A stretch of DNA of 64,000 nucleotides from Candidatus Obscuribacterales bacterium (GTDB lineage: Bacteria > Cyanobacteriota > Vampirovibrionia > Obscuribacterales > Obscuribacteraceae), in the NCBI GenBank assembly GCA_019752635.1, contig JAIELX010000032.1:124001-188000 (forward strand). The letters run 5' to 3'. Position 1 is the first letter of the stretch. Each line of letters opens with the position of its first letter. Positions 12,701 to 24,700 of this stretch are shown piece by piece. The notes under the pieces were generated by a model. The model ran no database searches. It saw only the letters and a program-made list of their open reading frames with translations, and had not been told where the DNA came from. A program made the position numbers and the translations under genes.

Positions 12701-15700
12701 GACACATTCCCGTTATAGGTCGGTGAGGCGGGATCACCAAGCGCAGACTGGTGATCGATTCCTATGAACTGGAACTCGCCTGCTTGCAAGTCTCCAATCA
12801 ACGGCTGCTCTAACGCGGGCTCTAGCGGTCTTACCAAAGCCGGAAGTTCTTCCCTGGTAATTTCCAACCGAGTTCCCTGCCGATTAGCCGGATCGGCAAA
12901 CTCCCGTTGACTATGCGGAACCAAATTCTCCGCTGCCAGCCCGCCAAGCATAACTTCGTCGAAATGAGTAATACGCTCCACTGCGGTTATTCGCCGAAAT
13001 TCAACCTCCCCGGCACGACGAATATAGGTACCGTGAGTCGAGCCCGTGTCCTGAATGAAGTATGTCCCGTCAGCATTCCTGAGCAAGGCAGCATGATTAC
13101 GCGAGACATTGGGGTTCGGATTTTGTTGAAACGCAGCCCTCTGGTGAATGCGACCGACAGAACGCATATGTCCGGGCTGCACGACAATCGCTTCACCACC
13201 GATGGCCCCTCCGGTGACGACATACTCGGGAACGCGAGCTATTGGCTGCCACATCGCCAGGTCGCCATTGCCCGTGTGAACAGAACGAGCGATGCCATCT
13301 TGCGTTCGAACGGCTTCGACCGTAAGGCGCAAAGCATCACCTGTAGTGCGCGGGAGCACAGATTCAGTACGATGAGTTACTTCCTGCGCTTCAATTTCGT
13401 GCAAGCGATTAAAGTAGGTGTCTAACTCCGACTGTTGTTTTGCCGACATCTCAACACGCCGATCGCGCAGAAGCCCTTCTAAAAGCTGGCGAGCCGAAGT
13501 CACGTCGAAGGTCTCGGGTGCGCCGGCTCGACGAGCGCGTTTCCACGCTCTGATCTGCTCGGTCAGCTGCGCAGGCAGAGCAGCTCTCTGCGCCCGGCCA
13601 AACAAGTGCTCTCTGATTCGTCCGCCGGAATTGCGAGCCGCCAACTGATCCAACAGGGTCGTGACTGCTGCATTATCACCACTAACAGCAAGCTTGCTTA
13701 ATGTGCTATCAATAACTTGACTGTGCTGCACGTTCCGTTCGTAATCGCTGGTGCGAAGAGATTCAAACGACTTAGCCAGTTGTTCAGCGCGGGTCCGCTG
13801 ACCGTCGGAAAGCGGCAACAAATTCTCGGGCATCGATAACGTATTGCGCAGCAATGTTTCGTGAGCTTCTCTTGTGGCAGTGGTGGCGTTGACGTTGTCA
13901 CCGCGACCGGTCAAACGCTGGTATTCTGCTGAGATGTCGGCTAGCCTATCCAACGGATTTACAACACCGGATTCCCCTTCACGAGACATAACATTCTCGG
14001 AGGCAAGCCGAATAACCTGAACGTCCTGACTGGCGTGAACAGACTCGTGATACAGATTGCGAATCAGTTCGCCGTGGCGAGCTTGAACCAGGAAGTCTTC
14101 CGGCGATAGGCGAATTGCCCCAATGCCTACTTGATACGATTCCGGGCTGCTGCCCATTACTTTGGACATCACCAGATACGGTGGCAATCCAAGTTCTCGA
14201 GCCAGGGCGTCGAGCTGTGGACGAATAGAATCTAGTCGCTTCGCTACAACCTCATTGATGCCGGCAACAGCTCGAGCATTGTTGTTACGAGCTTTCACCA
14301 TTTCAATGTATGCCAGGGCGGCATCGCTCTTCCTGTCCTGTTTAGAGCGTGCTTCCTCGCGCACACGTCCACGAATAATCTCAAGGGCTTTATCGAGCGG
14401 AATGCCCAACTCAGCGGCCAGTTTGCGTGCAGCATCGTTGCGAGCGGTCTTGTAACTGGCGTAAGCAGCCTTCTGCTGTTCGAAGGTTCTATTGGCTAGC
14501 TCAATTTGAACTCTGCTGTCGGGCCAGCCTGTAGTAGCACGCTGAAGCTCCGCAAAGAATCGCTGCATCGGTTCGTTAGCAGCTAGACGATCTTCAACGC
14601 GAACACCTTCGCGCGCGCGTACCGCCTCATAGCGGGCTGCGACTTCTTCTCGTCCCCTCAATGGTTCGGCTGAATCACCGCGCCTCAACGAAAACGCCAA
14701 GTCGTGATTATCCGCAACCGGGAAAGCACTCCGCGGTTCGGGGACACGGCCAAGCTCTCTCTCGAGATGCTCAGACTGGATGTGGTCGAGTTCGGATGGC
14801 TTGAAGGCCTTGGGGAAGACTCCATTTTCCGCCAACCAGCGAGTACGCGACATCATCGCATCGACTTCAACGGCACTGAGTCCTAGTTCGCGCAACTTCA
14901 CAAGCCCGGTGGGATTGTCGTACTTCGCGATGAATTCGGAAAGCTTGCCTCTGATTTCAGCCGAAATCGGGCGCTCGGAAAATTCCAGATGAAGTTTGCG
15001 ATTGACACCATGCGTCCCGAGCGACTGCCAGAAGGGGAACGACAGGTCGCTGAATCCGTAGTCCAGATCAATATTGACAATCCTCAATCGACCATCGCGG
15101 TCATGGCGTCCGAGGAAATTATCAGCATGATTATCAGTATCGCCATAAACAAGGCGTTCGATAAAGGCCTGTTCAACTTCGCGGCGCACGTTCGCGTCTT
15201 CGTGGATCAGCTTCACCACATTGTCGCTAGAGCTGTCGCCGAAGCGCTCATGAGCCATGCGCCGAATAAAGAAGTCAAACGGTTCACCGGCATCAACTTG
15301 CACAGCACCAAATTTCGTCTTGCCTTCATGCTCGAACGAACGCACGCTGGTAGCGGGAAAACCATTGTCGAACCCGATCATGCCATTTAACTGATACGCG
15401 GCAAGCTCTTTGCGCAATCGGCTCTCGGCCTTTTCCCCATTGAGATGGCGAATGAAGACATCGAACTCCCTGCCACCATCTACGGTTATGCGCACATGGT
15501 ATTGCTCGTGACCGGAATTGCCGTCGGTCCAACGCACCACATAGCCAAGTCGCCCCTGGGCCAGCTCAAGTTGAGCCCGGTCGGGGTTGTTGATTCGATG
15601 ACCGGGAACTTCCGGAATGATAGATGCTCGTACTCTTTCCGGTGCGACAAACTTATGGCCTTCGATTAGGTTGCCGGTGCTACCGAGTTCCGCGTAAGAA

Positions 15701-18700
15701 ATGTCTTTGAGATAAACACGCGCCCCGGGCTCTATTGCAACCGGTCGCGCTTCGGCGCTGGCAGAAACGCGTGTGCCGTTTGTGGAGTGCAAATCCCTAA
15801 GGTAGACTCCATTTTCATCACGACCAATGGCGGCGTGATTGCGCGAAATGCCCTTGCTGTCCTCAAAAACGTTTCCGTTCTTGCGCCCGATGACATACTC
15901 CTTGCCAACCGGAAGGTCGATAGGAATACGATTTTCGCCGAGATTGACTACGGCTCGTCCCGGCAAGTCGTTTTTAACATCGGCGACAACACGGGCATCG
16001 ACAAGACCGGGGCGACGCATCAGCTCAGCAGGCGATTCATGCGGTACCGATTGCACTTCTGCGGCCGGACGCGGAGTTCTCGGAGCCATGGATTCATCGA
16101 TCCTGAACTCGGAGCCTCTTCTATTTGCCGCATTGGCGGAAAACTCGGCTTTGCTCACTTTGGCATCGGCAAGTCCGGTACCACCCAGCATAACAACATC
16201 GCCAATTCCGACAGCTTCGCGACCGTTTATTCGTCGAAACTCGGTCTCACCGACTTTGCGTACAAACGTGCCATACGTAGAGCCAACGTCCTCGATAAAA
16301 TGCTGACCGGCTTCATCACGCGTAAGATTCAGATGGCGCCGAGAAACGTTCGCATTGTCCGCCGTAACATGGTTCTTCTCCGGATTTCGACCGACGGAAA
16401 GAACTTCACCGCTGCTAACAGCGAGGGCTCGGCCTCCAGGACCGGCAGCTGGTGGTGGTGGGGGCGCTGGTGGTTCAACAACTTCTCGTTGAATGACCAG
16501 TTCCGTTCCCATCCGCTTAGCAGGGTCGGTATTGCGGCGGACTCCAGATTCTTGCTCATCGATATTGGCGCGTCCGGTTCCTGCCAGCATCACAACGTCG
16601 TCGGGATTGATAATCTCTTTGCCGGTTATGCGAGTAAATTCCGTCTCGCCGTGACGCTTCAAGTAGGTACCTTGGCCCGACTCCAGGTCGCGTACCGAGT
16701 AGGTGCCGTCTTCCTCGCGAATCAGTAATGCATGTTCACGCGATACGTTGTTGTTCAGGTGAGGCGAATCAGCGTCGGCAAGTGCCTTCTGTCGCGAACG
16801 ACCAAGAACCAGAGACTCCCCCGGGCGCAAACTAATGCTTTCGCCACCGACTTCAAAGCCTGTCACACGCACTTCGGCCGCCCGCGCAAACATGGCGAAA
16901 TCGTGATTCCTTGCTCGTTCCGCTTCCAGCTTCAAGGCGGCGGCCTTTTCGCGAGAAGGAGTTGTGACAATCACCGTGTCCGTATTGTGCTGTCGGACAA
17001 CTTCTTGATGGAAGATACCGACAGCCAGCGCGTGGTCTGCGTCGGAAAGTCCAGCAGGCAACTCAAGTTTCCAGTCGCGGGTTTCATGCGCCCGGCGTCT
17101 TCGCACTTGTGCGGCATATTCGGCGCATGCCGCACGCCACTCGGACTGCGCGGCGTAGTCACCGACCATTGACTTGACGGCGCCGGTCTTGACGTGGAAA
17201 GTTGCTTCCTCACCGGTCATGTAATCGAACGACGACAATGTTGGCTTCGGTTCGACTACCGCGGACTCTTTAGCCCACATGGCCATGTCACCGGCAGCAG
17301 TGCGGTCGATCACCAACTCAGTGCCTCTGCGTTTAGCCGGATCAACGCTACGTTTCCCGGCAACGTCATCCATATCTACCTTGGCTGTGCCACCCAGCAT
17401 GACGGAGTCTTTCGCTCCGATTTCAACTTCGCCAAATACGCGAACGAATTCGGTCCGACCGTCGGGGCGCACAAAAGTACCATGAGCTGAATCAAGGTCA
17501 CGCAATATATAGCGATCGCCGTCGCGACGCAATGTGGCATGGTCCTGAGAAAGGTTGGCATTCGAGTGTTCGGCGGCGGCATCATTGCCGGCAGCGCTCT
17601 GGTGACGACGACCTAATACTATTGATTCACCGGATGCCAGATCGAGCTTGCGACCGGCAAGGTTAAACCCGGCAATGCGTAGCTCCGAATCGGCTTCCTT
17701 CCACATCAACATGTCGCCTTGTTGACGGGACTTGGCCGCAACAGCCTCTCTGCTTGGAGTGGTGACAAGAACTGTATCGGTGTTGGACTTCTTTACCACG
17801 GCAAGGTGGAACAACCCGACGGCCAGACTGTGATCAGCCTCGGACAATCCCGGCGGCAGGTCCAGGCGCCAGTCGATTTGCTCATGGGCACGCCGCCTTC
17901 TCAGCCGGCTGGCGTAGGCCTCGCACGATGCGGTGAATTCACGCTGCGCAGCAGGGTCGCCGACTAAAGATCGGACATTGGCGACCTTAACCACAAAGGT
18001 GCTGTCTTCACCGCGAGCGTAGTCGAAAGAAGACAGTGTCGGCAGCTTCGCCGCACCGGCGGTTTGATCGCCTCCATTCCACATGGCGAAATCACCGTTG
18101 GATGATTTTTCGCGCGGTGGCGTAGTGATGACGACAGTGTCGGTGTTGTTTCGCTTCACCACCACGTCATGGAAGATATTGGCTGCAAGAGCATGGTCGG
18201 CGGTCGAAAGATCAGGGGAAGTTTGCAAACGCCAATCGATTTGCTCATGGGCACGCCGACGACGCACAGAGCTTGCATAGGCTTCACAGGCGGCGCGGAA
18301 ATCTCTTTGAGCCTGATAGTCCCCGACAAGCGGCCGGGTATTTTTCACGTTGACCATGAACGTGCTGTCTTCCCCCCGAGCAAAGTCGGTTGACGACATG
18401 CTCGGCAACGGTCTTGCTTCAGCAGGCGCAGTTGCGCCGCCGCTCGCATCGGGTTTGAACATGGCCAGGTCGCCATTATTGCCTTTGCCGGCCACAACTT
18501 CAACCGAGGCGAGCGCGTTACGACGGGGAACCAGTTCGCTGGTCAAGAACGCGGTCAGCTGTCGGCGCGGTTGGCTGGAAACATAGTCGGCCAGTCCCTT
18601 CAAAGATGCAGCGTCGGCTTTATCCTTCGTACGAGGACTGCTAGCAAGTTCGGCCGAACGTGTCTTCAAATCTTCGATCGTAAGATCGTAGACATCGACC

Positions 18701-21700
18701 AGCCGGCGTGCCGCATCGTGCCATTCCCTGACCGCCTGAGCCTTAGCTCCCTCACCAGTTAGTTGATCGATTCCGGTCAGGCGCTCGGCACTGGGGTGTC
18801 CTTCCGCTCCCAAACCATGCAATGGCGTATCAAGGACATTGAGTGGCGAACCGTTTTTCTCAAAGCGCTTCAACAATTCAGTAAACTGCTTACCTGCATC
18901 CTGTTTGAGCGCCGCAATCAGCTCAGGAGAATTGGGAGCATGCGTTGCGCCCAATGGTCCCTTCGGATCGGCAACGATGGTGTTCTCCGCACGCAACTTC
19001 GGCATATTGGTCCGAACCTGGCTCGTCAAATTAGCCGGTACGAACTCGCCGGTGCGAGAGTTTATCAAAATCCGATTGCCAAAGATCTCAGCGGCACCAC
19101 TGGTCGGTGGTAGAGCCAATAACTCATACCCGGCTTGTCTCGGGGACTGCCCGCCAAAGGCACGGGAAGGTTCGTCCATCAAGCGCACCAGCTCTTCGGA
19201 TACGGCAGCACGAGTAACGCCCCCGTTTTCACCGGCGACGGTATCATTCAACCGGCGGTTCAAGCGAGCGACTTCCGCCGCGACGGCCTCAGCCATCGCT
19301 GGTCTCAACGCCGCGGCGTCGCCTTGCAACTTGGCGAATGTCGTAACTTCTTCCGCAGTAAGCGCGCGAGTGGCTTTGAATCCTTCCAACTGAGCCAATC
19401 GAGCGTTGACACCGCGCTCGGTTCTCGCAACACGCCGTATGCCTTCGTGGTATTGCTTGCGTAGCGCGTCAACCTCAGTGTGATCGACAGCGGTCTGTTC
19501 CATGTATTCGATGCGCTGACGCGTAAACTCCATAGCTTGCGACAGGCTCGGATTCTCCGGTGCAACCGGAGGCTGCAGCGCTTCCCTCGAGCGCTGTTCC
19601 AGCTGCGGGCGCAACGTGGAAGCATCGCCAGCGCTGCCACCGTCCGTAGTGGCGTCAAGAACCTGATCGCCCTGATGCAGCCTTGCTGTCAATTCCAGGA
19701 ATTTCTCAATCAGGATCGAAGCGCCATCAATCGGTTCGCCGGCCATCCTTCGCAAGTACTGTGCCGCGGCTTCATCCATAACGGCGCGAGGCAACTCGCT
19801 TCCGTCCCGCTCGAACAAGTGCGGTTCACCGGCCGAATCCAGCGCCAGTCTGTGAACGTTGTGCTCCTGACCGTCAAGACGTACCGGCACGCCTTCGGGA
19901 AAGCGCGTATGCGTTCCGGTATTTTCCAATTCCGCTGCGCGAAGGCGCGTTGCAATTTCAGCGTACGTGTTCCTGGCATTAAGTCGCAGCGAATTCACGC
20001 CAGCATCGTCACTAGCAGGAAGATCAATCAGATTACGCAGCGCAGACAAGGCATGCTCATAGCGTTCGACCGGTATTCTGTTCAGCGCAGCCGTATCGGT
20101 AGACAACGGTACCAGTGCCGCGAATTTAGCAATATCCGCAGCCAGGGGAGCGCGCATGATTGAAGGATCTTGCATCGCAAGTGCACGAAGTTTTGCCTCC
20201 GCCCTTGGGTCGTGTGCCGCAACGCGTTCGGTAATCTCGCGCAATGCATGGCGATCGATATCCGACAAGGGGCGCCCAGCGACTACGGCGTCGACGGTAC
20301 GATCAAGCATTCGCCCCAGGGCATCGCGTTCGGTAGTCAAATTGAGCTTGGCGGCGGTGACGCCGGACTTCAGACCCTCGATCGCACCTTCAGGCATGGA
20401 CATGACCAGATCAGCCGGAGCAGTGGTGAGAAATCGCCACGAAACTTCGGGATCAGCCAGTATGCGAGCAGCAATTGCGTGCGAGGTCGAAGGATCGGAA
20501 AGTTGTCCGACCGCTCTGTCGGCAAATCTAGCCGTGGCGTGATCGCGCAAAACACCGATGACGGCATCCATGCTTCTTGCTCCAGCAAACCCGAGATCGC
20601 TCGGATTAGACTTTCGCAAGAAGTCGCCGGCGTTGCCTGGAACAAACGGATCGGAAGTCTTGCCCCACATCGCCATGTCGCCTTTAAGCGGAAGGTCGGG
20701 CAAAGCCAGGTCACGAAGAGCATGACTGCGATCTTGAGCCAGGCGCGGGCTTATATTGTACGAACCATCTACAGCAGCTGCCGATTTGGTTAGACAACGC
20801 TCCAGCACAATAATTGCCGGAGTTCCCGACGAATCTTTCGCAACCGTCAGCAGAGTTCTTTCGACGGTACCGCCAACGCGCCAGGAGACACCATAGGCTC
20901 TAGCAGTTGCGGTCTCACTGCCACCACCTGCTGTGGGGCGGTCAACCTCGATGGCGAAGTCCAAATGCGCACGCCGGGTCGATTTATCACCGTAGAGTCC
21001 CGAGGCGATTTGATCTAGATCTCTGGGAGCAAAATCGGCCAGATGCTTAATCAAATTGGGCGAAGTCGACAAATCCTGTCCTTCAAGATCAATCACACGA
21101 AAGACGACAGCCTGCTCCTTACCCGGTTGAACAATCAGATAATTGACTCGCTTGCCGCCTTCATCCGTCATCTTGACGAGGTGATTGCCCTTGGCAGTAG
21201 TACCCACATGTTCGAAGTTTTCGAAGGAGTCGCCGTAGTTCTCGATAGCCTTAATCGCCTCAACCATGGTCGGTCCGTCAGCTTCATACATAAGCTTAGG
21301 AGCCGGAGCCTCATAACTGGACACTCGCTCTATAAGCGACTGCTCAGTGCCAATTGCAAGTTTATGATTGACAAGCCACCGACGATCGTCGGCGGACAAC
21401 GGCCGCCCCTGGTCCATGCGGCTAACAAATCTGTTCTTGATCGCCTCATTGAAAGTATCGCTCATTGCCTGATGCGCAAATACTTCCTGCATCTGGTCAA
21501 AGTAAAAGTCGCTATGGGGGGAGAGCAAGTCCGAACGCGATTGATCGAGCACCAGCTCCAACGCAGCCTTTAGATGAGCATCGACAAATTCTTTGACGAT
21601 CGGATTCTTCAATTGCTGTGCCCGTTCCTCCAAAACGGGCTTGATTCCGGCAAGCGTATGCTCCGTACTCGAACTATCAACGATCACCCGCATGGCATCA

Positions 21701-24700
21701 GTCAGATCGAGAGCCGTATCTGGATCTGCGAAATATTTCGCTAACTCCGGCAGTTTCTCAACCAGTAGTTTCGCTGCATCAGGCTGAGATCTGCTCAATA
21801 CCGCGGCAACTTCACGCTGAGCGAACTCAAAGTCGTCTTTGCCGAGAGCATCGAAGGCTTTCTTAAACACTTCAAGCTGATCTTTGGTGATTCGCGCATC
21901 CATCAGGAAATCGAAACGTACGGCCCCGGCCGCATCAAAGACACCATTCATGTCTTTCGCCATGTCGGCGCGCCAGGCAAACTCCTCTTTGCCAACCAGT
22001 GCATTGAGGTTGTCGCGCAGACGAGCGACCGCGCTCCAATCACCACTGGCAATGACTTGCCGCGCAGCACTCGAGTCCAGGAACTCACGCATCGCCGTAA
22101 GGTTTTTCAGCGGCGTTGCAGGATCTAGCAACTTGGCGAGGTCGACTCCTATCGCCTTCGTCATTTCAAGAGAACCGGCTTTAACTTTTACGTCACCAAG
22201 AAGTCCGGCAAGCTCAACGGCGCGCTGCTGAAAATCAGCAGACTTCGCCAGTGCGCTCAACTTCTCTCCCATAACACGAACTTGTGCAGGCTCAACCAAT
22301 TCGAGATGTTCACCCAACGCTTTGACCAGGGTGACACGCTGACTGTCCGCGATAATGGAGCGACTGACCAGATCGGCCAATACAGTACGCACTTCCGACA
22401 TGTTGGAATTGATGCTGGAATAGTCAGTTTTAAGTTTGCGAATCGGCGGTAACTCGGAGAAATCGTCATTGCGACGAGCGAACATGGCAAAATCACCGCC
22501 TTGAGCGCCCGTTCGTGGCGTCATCGCCGGCGCACCATCGACATGAGGATGTCCTGCCGCCAGTAAGAGTTTGGCACGTCCTTTCATCGCCGTGATTTGC
22601 GAATCAGTCAATCCTGAAGCTTCAAGATGCTCACGTACCGCCGGATCGCCCAACTTAGCAATAAATGCTTCTACCTTCGTCTTCATCGACTCGGATAGCG
22701 GCTTACCGCCAAACGTACGAAAGACCGGTTCAACACCACCGATGCCCCAATTCGGGAGAAGCGCCATCGTGAATGCTTTACCCATATCAATATTGGAGAC
22801 GGTTATTTCGGCACCGCGCTTTGATACGGTAAAGTTACCGGTGTTGAAATCGTTCTCGCCGAGTATGTGTCTCTCAACAATCGCGTGTTCAAGCGCTTCA
22901 TGCAATCCGGCGGGACGAACCGGTCCGCCTTCCTGCAGGAATTTGCCCAGCGTGGTGCCGGTATGTTGCTGAACAATACCGATTGCTTCCCTACCATCAA
23001 CTAGTACATCTTTTACGATTGTCGCTGCATAACGTGGTTCACCGTCGTTAAAGAGCTTGCTCACCTCATGGGCCTGAACCTCGGCATCGTATCGGGCTTT
23101 CATTTCCGGGGTCATGTGCTGACCGGGCGGAATTGATGTTCTGACAACCACTTCGGCAACCCCGCCATCGAACCGAATCTCGCCGGCTCTGGTGGCAATT
23201 CTGGTATCAGCACCAAGAGCGAATCGATCGCCAACCGTCACAGTGCCCGAACGCAAAGTTGCATGAACATCACTGGAGTCGATCGCGACGTACTGCCTGG
23301 TACCGGAGAATACATCAGCTCCATTGCTGACAACATCAGCGGGTCCTTCGACGACAGGCTTGCCGGCCAATACTTCGACCTGAACTCTTTCGGTTCCGGT
23401 AACATCAATTTTGGGATTGCCGCCTTCGACTACGACTCGCAGAGGAGCACCTTCGCCGGTCACGGCTAGATGACCGTCGCCGGATACCCGTACGACACCG
23501 CTGCCGGTAACGGAGCCTGAAGCATTCTTGAACTCGGCGGAGCCCTCCGTCATGAATACGCGAGTGCCACTGCCTGCGGTTTCGACCTGAACATGCGTAT
23601 TCGGGCCTCTGGATGTCACCTCAGCTGCATGATGCAGAACGGCAACAGACTTGTCCGCCAAAGAAACCAGGGGCAGTTCATGCCTGCCGATCGAATATTG
23701 CCCGGGTTCAACGCTGACGGTCGTGAACTCACCGGCAAACACGCGAGGAGAAGCGGTAAGGCCGGGAATGACAGACGCAGTCGCGTGACCGGTCAGGGTT
23801 GCGGTAGTACCTTCCTTAAGTGTCAGGTGGGCCCGCTCGCCCGCAAACAGCACGGCACTTCCTTCTGCCACGGCCACAGAGTAGTCGCGCACCGTCGCAC
23901 GCGAGTCGTGAGTGAACGCACCACGGCTGTTGTCATGCAGTGTAACCGTGCTTTGATCTTGACCGTGAACCTGCGCGCCGCGATACGCGTGGACCGTGGC
24001 AAGGCCGAAGGCACCGGCGACAGTGTCACCGATAACGTGACCATGCGACGAATCGAGGAACCACGTCGTGTTCCCGCCTTCTCGCCAGGCGGTCACGTTC
24101 TCCGTGACCTGAAGATGTGTAGTCTGATCGTTGAGAGTTATGTGACTTGCATGCTCATTCCTATAAGCCAGTCCGAGCGGCTCGGACGGCACATGCAGTA
24201 CCGTCTCCGGCGGTTGCGGAATGTCCGACGGACGCATAGTGTGCGCGAAAGTCTCGGACATAAATTCCCGCATGGAGGCAAAATACGCATCGAGAGCGCG
24301 ATGCTGCTCAACATCCGCAGGGCGAATTGCGGCAATGTTTCGCTCAAGTTCGCGCGTGTACTCGGCAAGCCTTGCAAGTTCAGCCGAGATCTCCGCTGGA
24401 ACCGGATGATTCTCGCTAATCAACTGTTCGGCCATCTGCTCCAGTTTGAACCGCGTCGCCTCCGTCGCAATACGCTCAGCCGCAAGTTCGCCAGGCAAGC
24501 GGGCCGTCAGCGATTCATCGCTTCGCCCTGCCGCTTGGATTCGGCGCCGGAATGATTCACGCGTCATCGCGTCGGCAGCGGCAATGCGATCCGGAGTGAA
24601 GCTCATGAAGTTATCGAACGCGGCACGTCCGACTAGTTCGCGCATGGAAGCGTGATAATCCAAGCGCGCGTGTTCTGCGGGATTGTTCAGTAAATGCTCG

